Of a stretch of DNA of 64,000 nucleotides, positions 47,131 to 55,636 are shown piece after piece. The stretch lies in IMG/VR virus record IMGVR_UViG_3300031951_000074, positions 1 to 64,000 of that record; one strand, given 5' to 3'. The stretch comes from a virus. Within the stretch, counting starts at the first letter, position 1. Every line of letters begins with the position of its first letter. The notes under the pieces were generated by a model. It was not told the DNA's origin and made no database searches. It saw only the letters and a list, made by a program, of their open reading frames with translations. The translations under genes were made by a program, and so were the position numbers.

Positions 47131-47738
47131 TTTCAGAAGATAAATTAAAGGAATTGATTCCTAAAAACAAATATGTCCCTCAGTGGTCAAAAGCTTTGAA
47201 TTTAATACTTCCAGACTACGAGATTAATAGTACACTGAGAATTGCTGCATTTTTAGCACAGTGTATTCATGAAAGTGGTGGTTTTATTTTCTTAACAGAA
47301 AACTTAAACTACAAGGCTGAAAGTTTAATGAGAGTATGGCCACGTCATTTCCCTACTTTAGAAATTGCAAAAAGCTATGAGCGTAATCCACAAAAGATTG
47401 CAAATAAGGCGTACGCAAACAGAATGGGTAATGGGGATGAAAACAGTGGCGACGGTTGGCGATACTGCGGACGCGGGTTAATTCAATTGACTGGTAAATC
47501 AAACTATCAAGCATTTGCAGACTCAATTGAAACACCACTACAAGATATTCCAGAGTATCTTCAGACATTTGAAGGAGCAGTTCAAAGTGCTTGCTGGTTC
47601 TGGGAAACAAATAACTTGAATGTGTTAGCTGACAAAAAAGATATTTTGGGATTAACTAAAAAGATCAATGGCGGAACTATTGGATTAGATGATAGAATAA
47701 AACACTACGAACATGCACTCCATGTTTTAGGAGGCTAA
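47127..47738 (+). CDS. Endolysin, GH19 chitinase-like muramidase
   Basis: 203 aa without signal peptide or transmembrane start, so export needs a holin. The GH19 core is clear: FLAQCIHESGGFIFLTENLN carries the likely general acid (E49) and second catalytic Glu (E58); GDGWRYCGRGLIQLTGKSNY is the conserved substrate groove. Phage GH19 enzymes cut peptidoglycan glycan chains. There is no cell wall-binding domain, as expected for Gram-negative hosts. Confidence 0.92.
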   Translation: MISEDKLKELIPKNKYVPQWSKALNLILPDYEINSTLRIAAFLAQCIHESGGFIFLTENLNYKAESLMRVWPRHFPTLEIAKSYERNPQKIANKAYANRMGNGDENSGDGWRYCGRGLIQLTGKSNYQAFADSIETPLQDIPEYLQTFEGAVQSACWFWETNNLNVLADKKDILGLTKKINGGTIGLDDRIKHYEHALHVLGG

Positions 47739-47740
47739 TA

Positions 47741-48040
47741 ATGTTAAACGACAAAAAATTGTTTTTGGGATTATTGGCACTATTAATAATTCCTATCACG
47801 GCATCCTTTATAATGTTTGGAAAAGATCATTTTAGATATCAATGTCAGGATCCAAAAAATTGGAGCTCAGAACAGTGTAAGCCGCCTATATGTGATGTTA
47901 CGCGCTCTTGCCCAGAACACGTATTTAAAGGTCAAAGAGATCCGCGATTAGGGCCACCACCACCAGTCGTATTTACCGCACAGCCTCCAAGCTGTCCTAG
48001 TAGTTGTGTTGCAGGAGCACAAGATGGAAAACAAAAATAA
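47741..48040 (+). CDS. Single-span Cys-rich protein, 99 aa
   Basis: After MLNDKKLFLG, a transmembrane helix (LLALLIIPITASFIMFG), followed by a periplasmic-type part with six or more Cys (YQCQDPKNWSSEQCKPPICD, then SCPEHVFKG) and a Pro-rich C-terminus. The single N-terminal helix with an external domain recalls class III holins or antiholins, but a secreted anchor protein is equally possible. It lies between endolysin and the two-helix holin candidate, overlapping the latter by 17 nt. Confidence 0.6.
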   Translation: MLNDKKLFLGLLALLIIPITASFIMFGKDHFRYQCQDPKNWSSEQCKPPICDVTRSCPEHVFKGQRDPRLGPPPPVVFTAQPPSCPSSCVAGAQDGKQK

Positions 48041-48440
48041 TTTTATGTACACAGAAGAACAGCTCATGGCAAGATTAAAGTTTTTTATAGGTGTATGTCT
48101 TGCACTAACACTGTTCGGAATTGTGTTTGTGGTACTGTACAGCATTATATTTGTTGCTCAACCATTGAATGCAATAAGTCCAATAGATCAAAAGTTCTTT
48201 GAATTGATTGTTCCTATCGCAACTTTTTTGACTGGTACATTGAGCGGTATTATGTTGGCTGGCAATAAAAAAGAAGATCAAGAAGCAATGTTGAGTGCTC
48301 AAAAACTGGCAAACGACAACTTTGCAGAAACAAAAAAGACTATTGCACGAGTTCATGAAGAAAAAAAGGAACCGGCTTTAGGTCTTCCACAACCACAAGT
48401 GTTAAAAGCCCCCATCCAACCACCACATCCGGAGATTTAA
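48024..48440 (+). CDS. Holin candidate, two transmembrane helices
   Basis: 138 aa from ATG 48024 with GCAGGAG upstream; a longer frame start at 48006 lacks a ribosome site. Helix 1 is FFIGVCLALTLFGIVFVVLY with IIFV after it; helix 2 is FELIVPIATFLTGTLSGIML. The N-terminal charged segment and long cytoplasmic tail (KKEDQEAMLSAQKLANDNF) fit a class II holin-like topology. Position beside the endolysin supports this, but a direct functional test is lacking. Confidence 0.6.
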   Translation: MENKNNFMYTEEQLMARLKFFIGVCLALTLFGIVFVVLYSIIFVAQPLNAISPIDQKFFELIVPIATFLTGTLSGIMLAGNKKEDQEAMLSAQKLANDNFAETKKTIARVHEEKKEPALGLPQPQVLKAPIQPPHPEI

Positions 48441-48441
48441 A

Positions 48442-48639
48442 ATGAAAAAAGTTTTTGCACTGTTAGTTTCTTTTAGTTTGTTGATGCCGGTATATGCGGC
48501 AGAAACAAAAGAAGTATGTAAGCCCAAGATGACAAAAGATAACAAAGAGGTTTTGGATAAAAATAAGAAACCTGTTATGGACTGCAAAAAAATAAAAGTT
48601 CATAAAAAGCATGAAGGAACTCCTGTACCTTCAAAATAA
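48442..48639 (+). CDS. Secreted small basic protein, 65 aa
   Basis: Begins with a Sec signal peptide, MKKVFALLVSFSLLMPVYA, with cleavage expected after VYA. The mature part is short and Lys-rich with two Cys (EVCKPKMTKDNKEVLDKNKK). Its start follows the previous stop by one base. It is probably periplasmic and might modify lysis or superinfection; no family is recognised. Confidence 0.65.
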   Translation: MKKVFALLVSFSLLMPVYAAETKEVCKPKMTKDNKEVLDKNKKPVMDCKKIKVHKKHEGTPVPSK

Positions 48640-48662
48640 TCTTTAACTAACCAAGGAATAGC

Positions 48663-49349
48663 ATGGCAGTATCAAGTGGTAAAAAAGCTAGAAAAGCTCA
48701 TAACTCGGAAGACTCTTTTTTTGCAACAGAATTTAAAGAAGTCAAACCACTTAATTATATCCAAGAAACATATTTAGATGCTATAAAACATAACGATATA
48801 GTGTTTGGTGTAGGAAGTGCGGGTACTGGTAAAACCTACATTGCTGCAAATTATGCGGCACATGAACTGTATCACAGAAACATAGAAAAAGTAATATTAA
48901 CACGCCCAAACATTGAAACAGGTAAAAGTTTGGGCTTCTTACCGGGTACATTGGAAGAAAAATATCAACCATACTTAGAACCATTTGACTCAATATTTTC
49001 TAGATCTCTTGGCAAAGGATTTTACGAATACTGCTTGAAGAACAAAAGAATTGAGCCACGCCCATTGGGCTTTATGAGAGGAACTACGTTTGAAAATTGT
49101 GTTGTTTTAGTCGACGAAGCTCAAAATTGCACAAAGACCGAACTAAAAATGTTATTGACAAGAGCAGGTAGAAATTGTAAAATAATAGTTTCAGGAGACA
49201 CCGACCAGTGTGATATTGAAAACAGTGGCCTGCAGGATGCAGTGAACAGACTGAGTCACATAGAAGGAGTAGAAGTAGTTCGCTTCTTAGACTCTGACAT
49301 TGTTCGCAGTAGACTTTGTAAGAATATAATTATGGCTTATAGGAATTAA
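48663..49349 (+). CDS. phoH: PhoH-like ATPase
   Basis: 228 aa with CAAGGAA before ATG 48663. GVGSAGTGKTYIAANYA (residues about 56-72) is Walker A; VILTRPNIETGKSLGFLPG is the PhoH-specific motif; CVVLVDEAQNC is Walker B; IIVSGDTDQCDI follows as sensor. Phage PhoH proteins are widespread, especially in aquatic phages; they are RNA-associated P-loop ATPases of uncertain role. It is a complete single-domain form without PIN domain. Confidence 0.93.
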   Translation: MAVSSGKKARKAHNSEDSFFATEFKEVKPLNYIQETYLDAIKHNDIVFGVGSAGTGKTYIAANYAAHELYHRNIEKVILTRPNIETGKSLGFLPGTLEEKYQPYLEPFDSIFSRSLGKGFYEYCLKNKRIEPRPLGFMRGTTFENCVVLVDEAQNCTKTELKMLLTRAGRNCKIIVSGDTDQCDIENSGLQDAVNRLSHIEGVEVVRFLDSDIVRSRLCKNIIMAYRN

Positions 49350-49350
49350 A

Positions 49351-50121
49351 ATGGAAGAACTAAAAAGTTGCCCTGTTGGTACACTGTACTCAGAGGTAAA
49401 TCTACAAAATCATATTTTTGCCTTAGAACTTGGTGAGTACGGACCAGCAGACCCTCGTCAGCCCAACACAGAGTTTTGGCAAAACAAAATGAAGATCTGG
49501 GATGTAAATGAGGGCACCGCAATAATGAGAGTTTGCACCAGCTGTCATTTTGCAGATAAAACTGCAGAAATGCAAGACTGCATTATTGAGGGACCAGGCG
49601 GCGAGTTCAAAGAAAGCGATCTTCCATTGAACCCTGTTTGGGCAGAGATTGATGGATTACCATACTACTACTGTACCAGATGGAACATGACAATCAATCC
49701 ATTACGTACATGCAATGGTTGGCAACCAGAAGACTGGGAACCAGACGAAGACGAAGACGAGGAACACTCTAAAAACTACGTCGAAAAAGCACTTACTTAC
49801 AAACCTACAACCGGAATGGCAAGTGCAGCAAGACGAGCATTAAAGTGGAAAGACGAAGGTCGTCGTGGTGGTACACGAGTAGGATTGGCACGAGCCAATC
49901 AGCTTGTACGCCGTGAAAACCTGAGTGAGAGTACTGTGTTACGCATGTATTCTTTCTTTAGTCGACACGCTGTTGACAAACAAGCAACAGGATTTAGTAG
50001 TGGCGAAGAAGGTTTTCCTAGCCCTGGCCGAGTTGCGTGGGACTTGTGGGGTGGTGACGCTGGCGAGAGTTGGAGCAAAGCCAAGCGTGATCAAATCATG
50101 AGAAGACGAGAAAGCAAGTAA
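49351..50121 (+). CDS. Conserved phage protein with Cys cluster and basic C-terminal domain
   Basis: 256 aa. The N-terminal half carries Cys pairs (CTSCHF near residue 62, a later Cys, then YYYCTRWNMTINPLRTCNGW), suggesting a zinc or metal site. After an acidic linker (EPDEDEDEEH) comes a C-terminal domain (GMASAARRALKWKDEGRRGG, then RMYSFFSRHAVDKQATG and RVAWDLWGGDAG) that recurs as a stand-alone or fused module in many phages, including next to capsid or protease genes. Function is not known. The acidic hinge between the parts suggests a fusion. Confidence 0.75.
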   Translation: MEELKSCPVGTLYSEVNLQNHIFALELGEYGPADPRQPNTEFWQNKMKIWDVNEGTAIMRVCTSCHFADKTAEMQDCIIEGPGGEFKESDLPLNPVWAEIDGLPYYYCTRWNMTINPLRTCNGWQPEDWEPDEDEDEEHSKNYVEKALTYKPTTGMASAARRALKWKDEGRRGGTRVGLARANQLVRRENLSESTVLRMYSFFSRHAVDKQATGFSSGEEGFPSPGRVAWDLWGGDAGESWSKAKRDQIMRRRESK

Positions 50122-50124
50122 ATA

Positions 50125-50160
50125 AAAAAGCCCGCTTAGATAATACTAAGCGGGCTTTTT
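50125..50160. terminator. Bidirectional terminator between convergent operons
   Basis: AAAAAGCCCGCTTAG and CTAAGCGGGCTTTTT with 6-nt loop, between the late plus-strand operon and the minus-strand block. Confidence 0.9.
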
Positions 50161-50163
50161 GTT

Positions 50164-50373
50164 TTAGTCGTCGTGTTCATGAACAAGGTGTTTGTAGTGT
50201 TTCATTGTTAACACAGCACCCTTCTTTTCTTCTGTTAAACGCACAATCTTTTCCATTAATTCGTGCAAGTCTTCGTCTGTTGCATCTGTTGCGTATTCCA
50301 TAAGCCGTAGCAGCAGTGGAATATTTAGTTTAACAACATCTTCTGTATCCTGACGTACAATAAATAGCATCAT
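50164..50373 (-). CDS. Small helical protein, 69 aa
   Basis: MMLFIVRQDTEDVVKLNIPL opens the protein, then LLLRLMEYATDATDEDLHEL and a charged helix (MEKIVRLTEEKKG), ending in MKHYKHLVHEHDD, a His-rich tail. The first ATG has only a weak ribosome site, and the ATG one codon on is equally possible. No family is recognised. It is last in the minus-strand structural-like operon. Confidence 0.65.
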   Translation of the reverse strand: MMLFIVRQDTEDVVKLNIPLLLRLMEYATDATDEDLHELMEKIVRLTEEKKGAVLTMKHYKHLVHEHDD

Positions 50374-50389
50374 GATCTTGTGCTTTCAA

Positions 50390-50794
50390 TTAAACTGCGT
50401 TCCAGTTTGTTCCATTAAAAACTAATGTAACACTTCCGTCTGTTGCTGCTAAAATTGTATAGCTTGCTGCATTTTCAATCGTTTCTGCTCCGTTTGGAAC
50501 AATGGTAATGTCACTTGTTTGACCGGCTTCTGATTTGATTACAACTGTTCTGCCATTAGTGCCTGCAGTTAGGTTGATCGTAACACCACCCCCAGCCCCT
50601 TGCACGCCCAAATAATAATTTGGAGTAGTACCAGCACTGTCCAGTGTATACGGACTGGCTGCATCAGTAACTGTGTAAACATTAACAGTGTCGTTTCCTA
50701 CAACAGAAATGATACCGTTGGTTACACTGATATTTGTTCCAACTTTAACTACACCGTAGCCTGTAGTTGAGGCTAATGGACTATTGAATGCCAT
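50390..50794 (-). CDS. Fibre-like virion protein, 134 aa
   Basis: AAAGGAAAA precedes ATG 50794. Residues 8-32, ASTTGYGVVKVGTNISVTN with GIISVVG, are a fibre-shaft-end motif also present in the 185-aa protein two genes upstream. The remainder (GVQGAGGGVTINLTAGTNGR, then ITIVPNGAETIENAASYTIL and VTLVFNGTNWNAV) is a compact beta domain shared by many phage tail and decoration proteins. Likely a minor virion component. Confidence 0.7.
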   Translation of the reverse strand: MAFNSPLASTTGYGVVKVGTNISVTNGIISVVGNDTVNVYTVTDAASPYTLDSAGTTPNYYLGVQGAGGGVTINLTAGTNGRTVVIKSEAGQTSDITIVPNGAETIENAASYTILAATDGSVTLVFNGTNWNAV

Positions 50795-50811
50795 GATTTT
50801 TTCCTTTAGAG

Positions 50812-51117
50812 TTATCCTGCTATTGTTTTCCAGTTAATACCGTCATATAATAACAACAGTCGGCCGAACTGGGTGTTTATAATAGCAAATGCTGCACCAT
50901 CAACGGTCTTGCCACCAGGTGCTGTGATTGTAATTGGGTTGACTTTGGAATTGCCCGAAAAATCTTTGACGTAATAACTTCTGCCTTTTTTGTCGCCAGA
51001 AACTGCTGGTAGTATTATGGACGAACTTGTGGCCACATTACTCAGTATTACTTCGTCATCGGTAGTAATGATATAAGGAGTAGTGGTAATTATTTTGGTA
51101 TCATAATTTATGGCCAT
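50812..51117 (-). CDS. Beta-domain virion protein, 101 aa
   Basis: Starts at ATG 51117, adjoining the stop of the previous gene. The sequence SIILPAVSGDKKGRSYYVKD, then KVNPITITAPGGKTVDGAAF and LLLLYDGINWKTIAG is the same kind of beta domain as in the flanking genes, here alone. Four tandem genes thus carry versions of one domain, which suggests duplication and divergence. Confidence 0.7.
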   Translation of the reverse strand: MAINYDTKIITTTPYIITTDDEVILSNVATSSSIILPAVSGDKKGRSYYVKDFSGNSKVNPITITAPGGKTVDGAAFAIINTQFGRLLLLYDGINWKTIAG

Positions 51118-51118
51118 T

Positions 51119-51676
51119 TTAGTCTATCCTTGTTACCGTGACTTTGGCAGCATACCCAGTTGGTCGTGTTGGATTAACCTGTGCAGCAATAGGAGAAAAA
51201 CCGGTTGTTATATCGGGACTACTCCAGCACATTTGAATATTATCACCAGCTGATAGTGCTAGTGTAAAATTACCACTTAAAAATACAATAGATAACACGT
51301 TGGTTAGTTGCAGCTCTTGAGTACTACCAACCACATCTACACCGTTTTTTCTTAACCAAATACTAAGCGTTGCAGTTCCACCACTGGTTTTTGTAGTAAT
51401 TAAATCAAATATTTGAGTGTATGTTCCAGCATTGCTGACAACAATACTATCACCGCCGCCAATGCTAACACCATTTGAAGGACCCAAAGTATCAAAGGTT
51501 ACTATGTTGACTGCATTAGCAACTGGATTGGACTGAGGTGTACTGCTACTAATAAAACCGTAATTGTTAGATCCCGCAGCTCCAGCACTGATTATTCCAT
51601 TTGTTACACTAATACCACTTCCTACTTTTACGACTCCATAGTCTGTGGCACTAGCTATATTCTGATTGTAGCTCAT
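51119..51676 (-). CDS. Fibre-like virion protein, 185 aa
   Basis: ATG 51676 overlaps the stop of the upstream gene (ATGA), so the longer frame start at 51688 is not preferred. N-terminal NIASATDYGVVKVGSGISVT and GIISAGAAG match the 134-aa protein. The C-terminal 120 residues (VNIVTFDTLGPSNGVSIGGG, LSIWLRKNGVDVVGSTQELQ, FLSGNFTLALSAGDNIQMCW) form a TNF/C1q-like jelly-roll pattern, often seen at fibre tips. Confidence 0.7.
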   Translation of the reverse strand: MSYNQNIASATDYGVVKVGSGISVTNGIISAGAAGSNNYGFISSSTPQSNPVANAVNIVTFDTLGPSNGVSIGGGDSIVVSNAGTYTQIFDLITTKTSGGTATLSIWLRKNGVDVVGSTQELQLTNVLSIVFLSGNFTLALSAGDNIQMCWSSPDITTGFSPIAAQVNPTRPTGYAAKVTVTRID

Positions 51677-52167
51677 ACCACGTTCCATTCTATTCCGTTG
51701 TAGATCAAACTAATAGATCCCCAGTCTGTATTTAGAGTATAACTTGGTTGAATATCTATTGTTGAGGACGTTGCAGTTATTGTAATAGGATTTGTATTTG
51801 CAGCTCCAACACTATCTTTTACAATAAACACTTTGCCTAGAGTACCAGCTGGTAAGTTTATTGTAACTGTGCCATCATAAATAACGCCTAAAAAGTATTC
51901 GTCAACAGTGGCGTTGTATGTGGGGTCGTCTATTAAAGTAACAGGAACGTTTGCAAGTGTGCCGGGGGGTCCTTGTGGACCTTCTGGTCCCTGCGGCCCT
52001 GGCGGACCCGGTGGTCCAGGAGGACCAAGCATACCGCCGTTATAATTAATAAAAAGGTCATTATCTTCGAGTAGGGGTGGCGGAGAACATGGAGCTACTG
52101 GCGGTACTGGAGGTATTACAGGACACCAACCAATAATGGGCAATAAGTGCTGTCTTTGGTTTATCAT
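51673..52167 (-). CDS. Collagen-like virion protein, 164 aa
   Basis: A Pro-rich start ([20 protein letters not shown]) is followed by seven to eight Gly-X-Y triplets ([19 protein letters not shown] and on), able to form a short collagen triple helix, then the beta domain common to the neighbouring genes ([40 protein letters not shown]). Trimeric collagen-like stalks occur in phage fibres. It would place the beta domain on a stiff stalk. GGAG lies before ATG 52167. Confidence 0.8.
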   Translation of the reverse strand: MINQRQHLLPIIGWCPVIPPVPPVAPCSPPPLLEDNDLFINYNGGMLGPPGPPGPPGPQGPEGPQGPPGTLANVPVTLIDDPTYNATVDEYFLGVIYDGTVTINLPAGTLGKVFIVKDSVGAANTNPITITATSSTIDIQPSYTLNTDWGSISLIYNGIEWNVV

Positions 52168-52187
52168 AGATAACTCCTAGTAAAAGC

Positions 52188-52214
52188 GCCCCCAGGTCTT
52201 TTGAACATGGGGGC
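52188..52214 (-). terminator. Stem-loop between minus-strand structural genes
   Basis: GCCCCCA and TGGGGGC arms, 7 bp, no T tract on the minus side. It may slow transcription between the 299-aa gene and the collagen-like gene. Confidence 0.45.
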
Positions 52215-52231
52215 CAACCGTTAATTAGAGA

Positions 52232-53131
52232 TTATCTAATATTTGTATTTGTGTTTGCTGGATTAGCGGTTTGTGTTCCACTACCAACATTGATTGCTGA
52301 GTTAGTGCTCTGAATTTGTTGGGCAATACCCCAGAGAGCATTGTAAAGCTGACCGTATTGTTGTTGCTGTTGAGCTTGCTGTTGCATCTGATTGATGTTG
52401 TTGGTTGTGTTGACCTCAACACCACGAGTACGTTCGGCTGTATCGAAACGTGCCTGTAGAGCAATAACTGCTGCATTAGCATCGCTTAGCTGACGATTTA
52501 GTGTGGCCTCATACTGTTGAGTAATAAGAGCACGTGTTTTTTCGCCGTCGTTAGAAATGTCTTTGGACAGTTCGTAACGATTTTGCATTACTTGCTGCTG
52601 AACACCATTTAACTGCTGAGAAAGCATCATTGTGCCTTGACTAACATTGTCTTTGACACCTTGAATAGCAATTAGATTTGCGCTAGTAGCTGAGTTAATT
52701 GCATTTGTTAGCTGGCCTGTTTGTGTGGCATTGCTAGTTTCTGTGGTTGCAGTGCCTAGAGCAACAGAACGATTAACATCGCCAATTGCTTGCATGAGGC
52801 TCATGTTAGCGTCAACTTGCTCAGGCGGACTACGTAGAGTTGCTCCAGCACCACTGCCGTCGTTTCCGAAAAAGTTTCCGTTGTTGCGTAGAAGGCTTCC
52901 GAGGATAAGACCTCCAATTAGTCCGCCTCCGCCACCGCCCCCGAAAAGACCGTCGCCGCCGCCGCCGCCGCCCATAATCATGCTTGGAGTTAATACTTCT
53001 GCCATTTCATTTTCCTTTTCAGTAATTTTATCAGCCAGTTTCTTGTAATAACGCTTAGCTGATTCTTCTAATTTTCTTACATCTGCTGCTATGCTGTCCA
53101 TAGTAGCAGGTACAACTGCTTCTTCTGCCAT
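52232..53131 (-). CDS. Glycine-rich helical virion-associated protein, 299 aa
   Basis: ATG 53131 has GGAAGGAAA upstream. N-terminal helix (residues 10-45), then MIMGGGGGGDGLFGGGGG and GLIGGLILGSLLRNN, a Gly-rich hydrophobic hinge, followed by a long Ala/Gln/Asn/Thr-rich coiled coil (ANLIAIQGVKDNVSQGTMML, then QYEATLNRQLSDANAAVIAL) and a Gln-rich end. The makeup resembles proteins ejected or packed inside phage heads, but this is conjecture. A second in-frame start at 53005 (MAEVLTPSM, with AAGGAAA before it) would skip the first helix. Confidence 0.7.
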   Translation of the reverse strand: MAEEAVVPATMDSIAADVRKLEESAKRYYKKLADKITEKENEMAEVLTPSMIMGGGGGGDGLFGGGGGGGLIGGLILGSLLRNNGNFFGNDGSGAGATLRSPPEQVDANMSLMQAIGDVNRSVALGTATTETSNATQTGQLTNAINSATSANLIAIQGVKDNVSQGTMMLSQQLNGVQQQVMQNRYELSKDISNDGEKTRALITQQYEATLNRQLSDANAAVIALQARFDTAERTRGVEVNTTNNINQMQQQAQQQQQYGQLYNALWGIAQQIQSTNSAINVGSGTQTANPANTNTNIR

Positions 53132-53210
53132 ATTTTCCTTCCTTTGTAAGTTTTGCAGGAAGTTCGTTTCGTTGATTTTTATATTTGTTATTTTACCACC
53201 AACTTTTACT

Positions 53211-53239
53211 ATTATACTATTTTTGCTGGTAAAAAACAA
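53211..53239 (-). promoter_or_regulatory. Promoter of the 50.2-53.1 kb minus operon
   Basis: TTGTTT (53239-53234), 17 bp, TATAAT (53216-53211), just after a strong terminator. Confidence 0.7.
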
Positions 53240-53266
53240 TATGTAATTTTTTATGACAATAAAAAA

Positions 53267-53300
53267 AAAAAAGCCTGCTAAAAATTTAGCAGGCTTTTTT
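53267..53300. terminator. Terminator after ribonucleotide reductase gene
   Basis: AAAAAAGCCTGCTAAA and TTTAGCAGGCTTTTTT with a 2-nt loop; it separates replication and structural minus-strand operons. Confidence 0.9.
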
Positions 53301-53301
53301 G

Positions 53302-55326
53302 TTAACGTATTGGACAAGCGCCAGTACTGCAGTCTTGATCTAGCAATTCATCGAAACTATTGCTGGTTTCAATATCTACTGGTAACAACTTACGAACATA
53401 TTCTTCGTATGACTCTTTGGTAGTTACTTCTTGAGGCAGGTAAGGATATCCCAAATCTTTAGCAGTCTTGCTTGGATCGTTACGGAACAAGAAACTTACG
53501 GCAACATAACTATCCCAGTTTTGGTATAGCCAGTTTACAATTTCTTCTGTTTCATCCACGCTGTAAGAAATTGTACAGCTTACATTTTGTTGACAGTAGT
53601 TGTCCATCAACATCTTGTAAACTTCTAGCTGCTGAACAGCGGAATCCAAGTTTACTTCTTTGTTATCGACTACATCAAACTCTACTCCGTCATTTTTGAC
53701 CGGAAATGTAATCAGTGTAGCACTGTCGTCGTAGGGATGGTTAAAAACATTATAGTTTGCACTACGTAGCTTTTCCACTAGTGGATCGTACTTTGAAAAA
53801 GCAACATTGTTGAAAATGTACTTTCCAAGCGGCTTGTGCATTCCCTCCAGTGAATCATAACACTTTGATTGTGTGCCTTCAGGCTTCAAAGCAGTAATAT
53901 TCTTTGGATAGGACAAGTCCAGTTCTTTAGCCATTTCGTAGGCAGCGGCTGTAACAACACGCTCTAAACGTCGATAGTCATAGGCCTTCATGTCGTTGCG
54001 ACCGGCTACACCCATCAGACTAACACCACACAATCGTAGGTGTTCGTTGTTTAAGTGCCAGCTTTCTTGTAATATACCGTCTCTGAAATCTACAACAGTC
54101 TGACGGTAGTTGGCGCGAGCAATAATTTTTGCTGCACGCAATAGCCCCAAATTGTCGTTTTTGAACTTCAACACATCAATACTGACCAGATTGCAGAAGC
54201 CCTTGTTTGGCAACAAGATCTCTGCACAAGGATTCATTCCCACTGCCCAAGGTGCACGAGCACGAAGTTGTTGGCCGTTGATTAGTCCAGGCTCACCATT
54301 TCCGCCTTTATTGATCTTTTCAAACCAAGCAGTCAGCTCTTCGTAGCTGGGCTTTTTCCAGAAAATAATAGAATTATTACTCTGTGCACGGTGGTTATTG
54401 CCATTTTCCCAAATGTTGTACTTTGCTTCTGCAAAGTCGTAGATCACAGGACTGTGGTCGTCCAACACAGCAATCTGTGCGCTCCGACGAGTGCTCAACA
54501 CAGTACCCAATAGATTTACAATATCTAAGATGTCGATTTCTGATAGTAATGAATCGGCCTTTGCATTTAAGATTTCATAGACCTTTGTATAGGCTTTTGT
54601 CAAACCAACATCACCCTGACTCAACCAGCCGTAGTTCTTTAAACGAACGCCAGGCTTGCGAATCTGTGAAAAGTCCAACACCAGCTTTTGGGCTGCAAAC
54701 TTGCCAGCCAACAACTTGCCGATACTCTTGGCCCATGCCTCAGCTGAGTCTCCGATTCTAATGGTCCAGGTCTTGGTAGTATTGTCCCAAGTCTCTGTAT
54801 TAGTTTCGATTCCTTTATCGGTAGAATTATTACTGCGTACAATCTCCAGTTCTGGAATGTACTTTCGGAATCCTGTTAGTGAACCGCTAACAGGACGGAA
54901 GCCTACTCCACAGCCCTGCAGTAGTAACCAGAATACATCTACTACGTCGTATACAGTTTCCACATTTGTAAAACTGCAATTAAACATGCTGGCTTCACGA
55001 CGACGAGCAATGTCTGTTCCACCCAACCACAGAGTACGACCCGCAACCGCTACTTTGCGATCGTGTAGTAGTGCCTTCAACTCTTGCAGTTCCGACTCTT
55101 CTTTTTCAGTTAAAGCTACCCAGTCTTTTGACTCGCGTACAATGTTGTGAAGTGCAACATCTGGGATTAGGTTGTGTGTTTTTGCTCGTTCCCACAAAAA
55201 CCGTTGATGATTTACAACTCGTTCAACAGTTTGAGCCCAAGTCTCAAAAACTGTGCCTTCATCGTTTAATGGACGGTTGTAGGTTCGTCGTGTGATTACT
55301 TGTGCTCTTGTACTAGGATTATTCAT
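53302..55326 (-). CDS. nrdJ: Class II (B12-dependent) ribonucleotide reductase
   Basis: 674 aa, the size of monomeric adenosylcobalamin-dependent ribonucleoside-triphosphate reductases. N-terminal ITRRTYNRPLNDEGTVFETW is typical. FNCSFTNVETVYDVVDVFW and LLQGCGVGFRPVSG form the first conserved block; NPCAEILLPNKGFCNLVSID carries the active-site Cys region; LKPEGTQSKCYDSLEGMH is the substrate loop. The C-terminus ends CSTGACPIR, a Cys pair that is re-reduced by thioredoxin or glutaredoxin. No small subunit gene is needed, and none is present. It supplies dNTPs and depends on host cobalamin. Confidence 0.9.
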   Translation of the reverse strand: MNNPSTRAQVITRRTYNRPLNDEGTVFETWAQTVERVVNHQRFLWERAKTHNLIPDVALHNIVRESKDWVALTEKEESELQELKALLHDRKVAVAGRTLWLGGTDIARRREASMFNCSFTNVETVYDVVDVFWLLLQGCGVGFRPVSGSLTGFRKYIPELEIVRSNNSTDKGIETNTETWDNTTKTWTIRIGDSAEAWAKSIGKLLAGKFAAQKLVLDFSQIRKPGVRLKNYGWLSQGDVGLTKAYTKVYEILNAKADSLLSEIDILDIVNLLGTVLSTRRSAQIAVLDDHSPVIYDFAEAKYNIWENGNNHRAQSNNSIIFWKKPSYEELTAWFEKINKGGNGEPGLINGQQLRARAPWAVGMNPCAEILLPNKGFCNLVSIDVLKFKNDNLGLLRAAKIIARANYRQTVVDFRDGILQESWHLNNEHLRLCGVSLMGVAGRNDMKAYDYRRLERVVTAAAYEMAKELDLSYPKNITALKPEGTQSKCYDSLEGMHKPLGKYIFNNVAFSKYDPLVEKLRSANYNVFNHPYDDSATLITFPVKNDGVEFDVVDNKEVNLDSAVQQLEVYKMLMDNYCQQNVSCTISYSVDETEEIVNWLYQNWDSYVAVSFLFRNDPSKTAKDLGYPYLPQEVTTKESYEEYVRKLLPVDIETSNSFDELLDQDCSTGACPIR

Positions 55327-55636
55327 TTCTTGGTTTCCACAATTTGCTAAATTTTAATACATTTGGTACGTCTTGTCTTGGACACACCACAATACAGCTT
55401 TTGACACCATCCAGTGTTTTGCTTTCATGTGCTAAATACACCAGTTCTAAAGCTGCGATCTTCTCAAATTCTTTTTTGTTTACTCTTACAACACACTTTT
55501 TAAAGGAATTGTTTAGCCACAGATTATAGTCTAGTATGTCCTTAAAAAGTAAATGCGCACCCAATACTGAGTGCGCAACAAGAGTCGGTGTTATAAAGTC
55601 CGGTACGTCTTCTAACACCGCTATATACAGCTTCAT
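55319..55636 (-). CDS. Pth2-like or related small protein
   Basis: 105 aa overlapping both neighbours by a few nt. The order of parts (MKLYIAVLEDVPDFITPTLV, AHSVLGAHLLF, CVVRVNKKEFEKIAALELVY, SCIVVCPRQDVPNVLKFSKL) follows the bacterial/archaeal Pth2 fold: first strand, helix with conserved His, a KKxVVRV-type strand and a helix. Pth2 cuts peptidyl-tRNA, but catalytic residues are not clear, so this may be an inactive or different member. Similar small proteins lie near nucleotide metabolism genes in T4-like phages. Confidence 0.55.
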   Translation of the reverse strand: MKLYIAVLEDVPDFITPTLVAHSVLGAHLLFKDILDYNLWLNNSFKKCVVRVNKKEFEKIAALELVYLAHESKTLDGVKSCIVVCPRQDVPNVLKFSKLWKPRNE

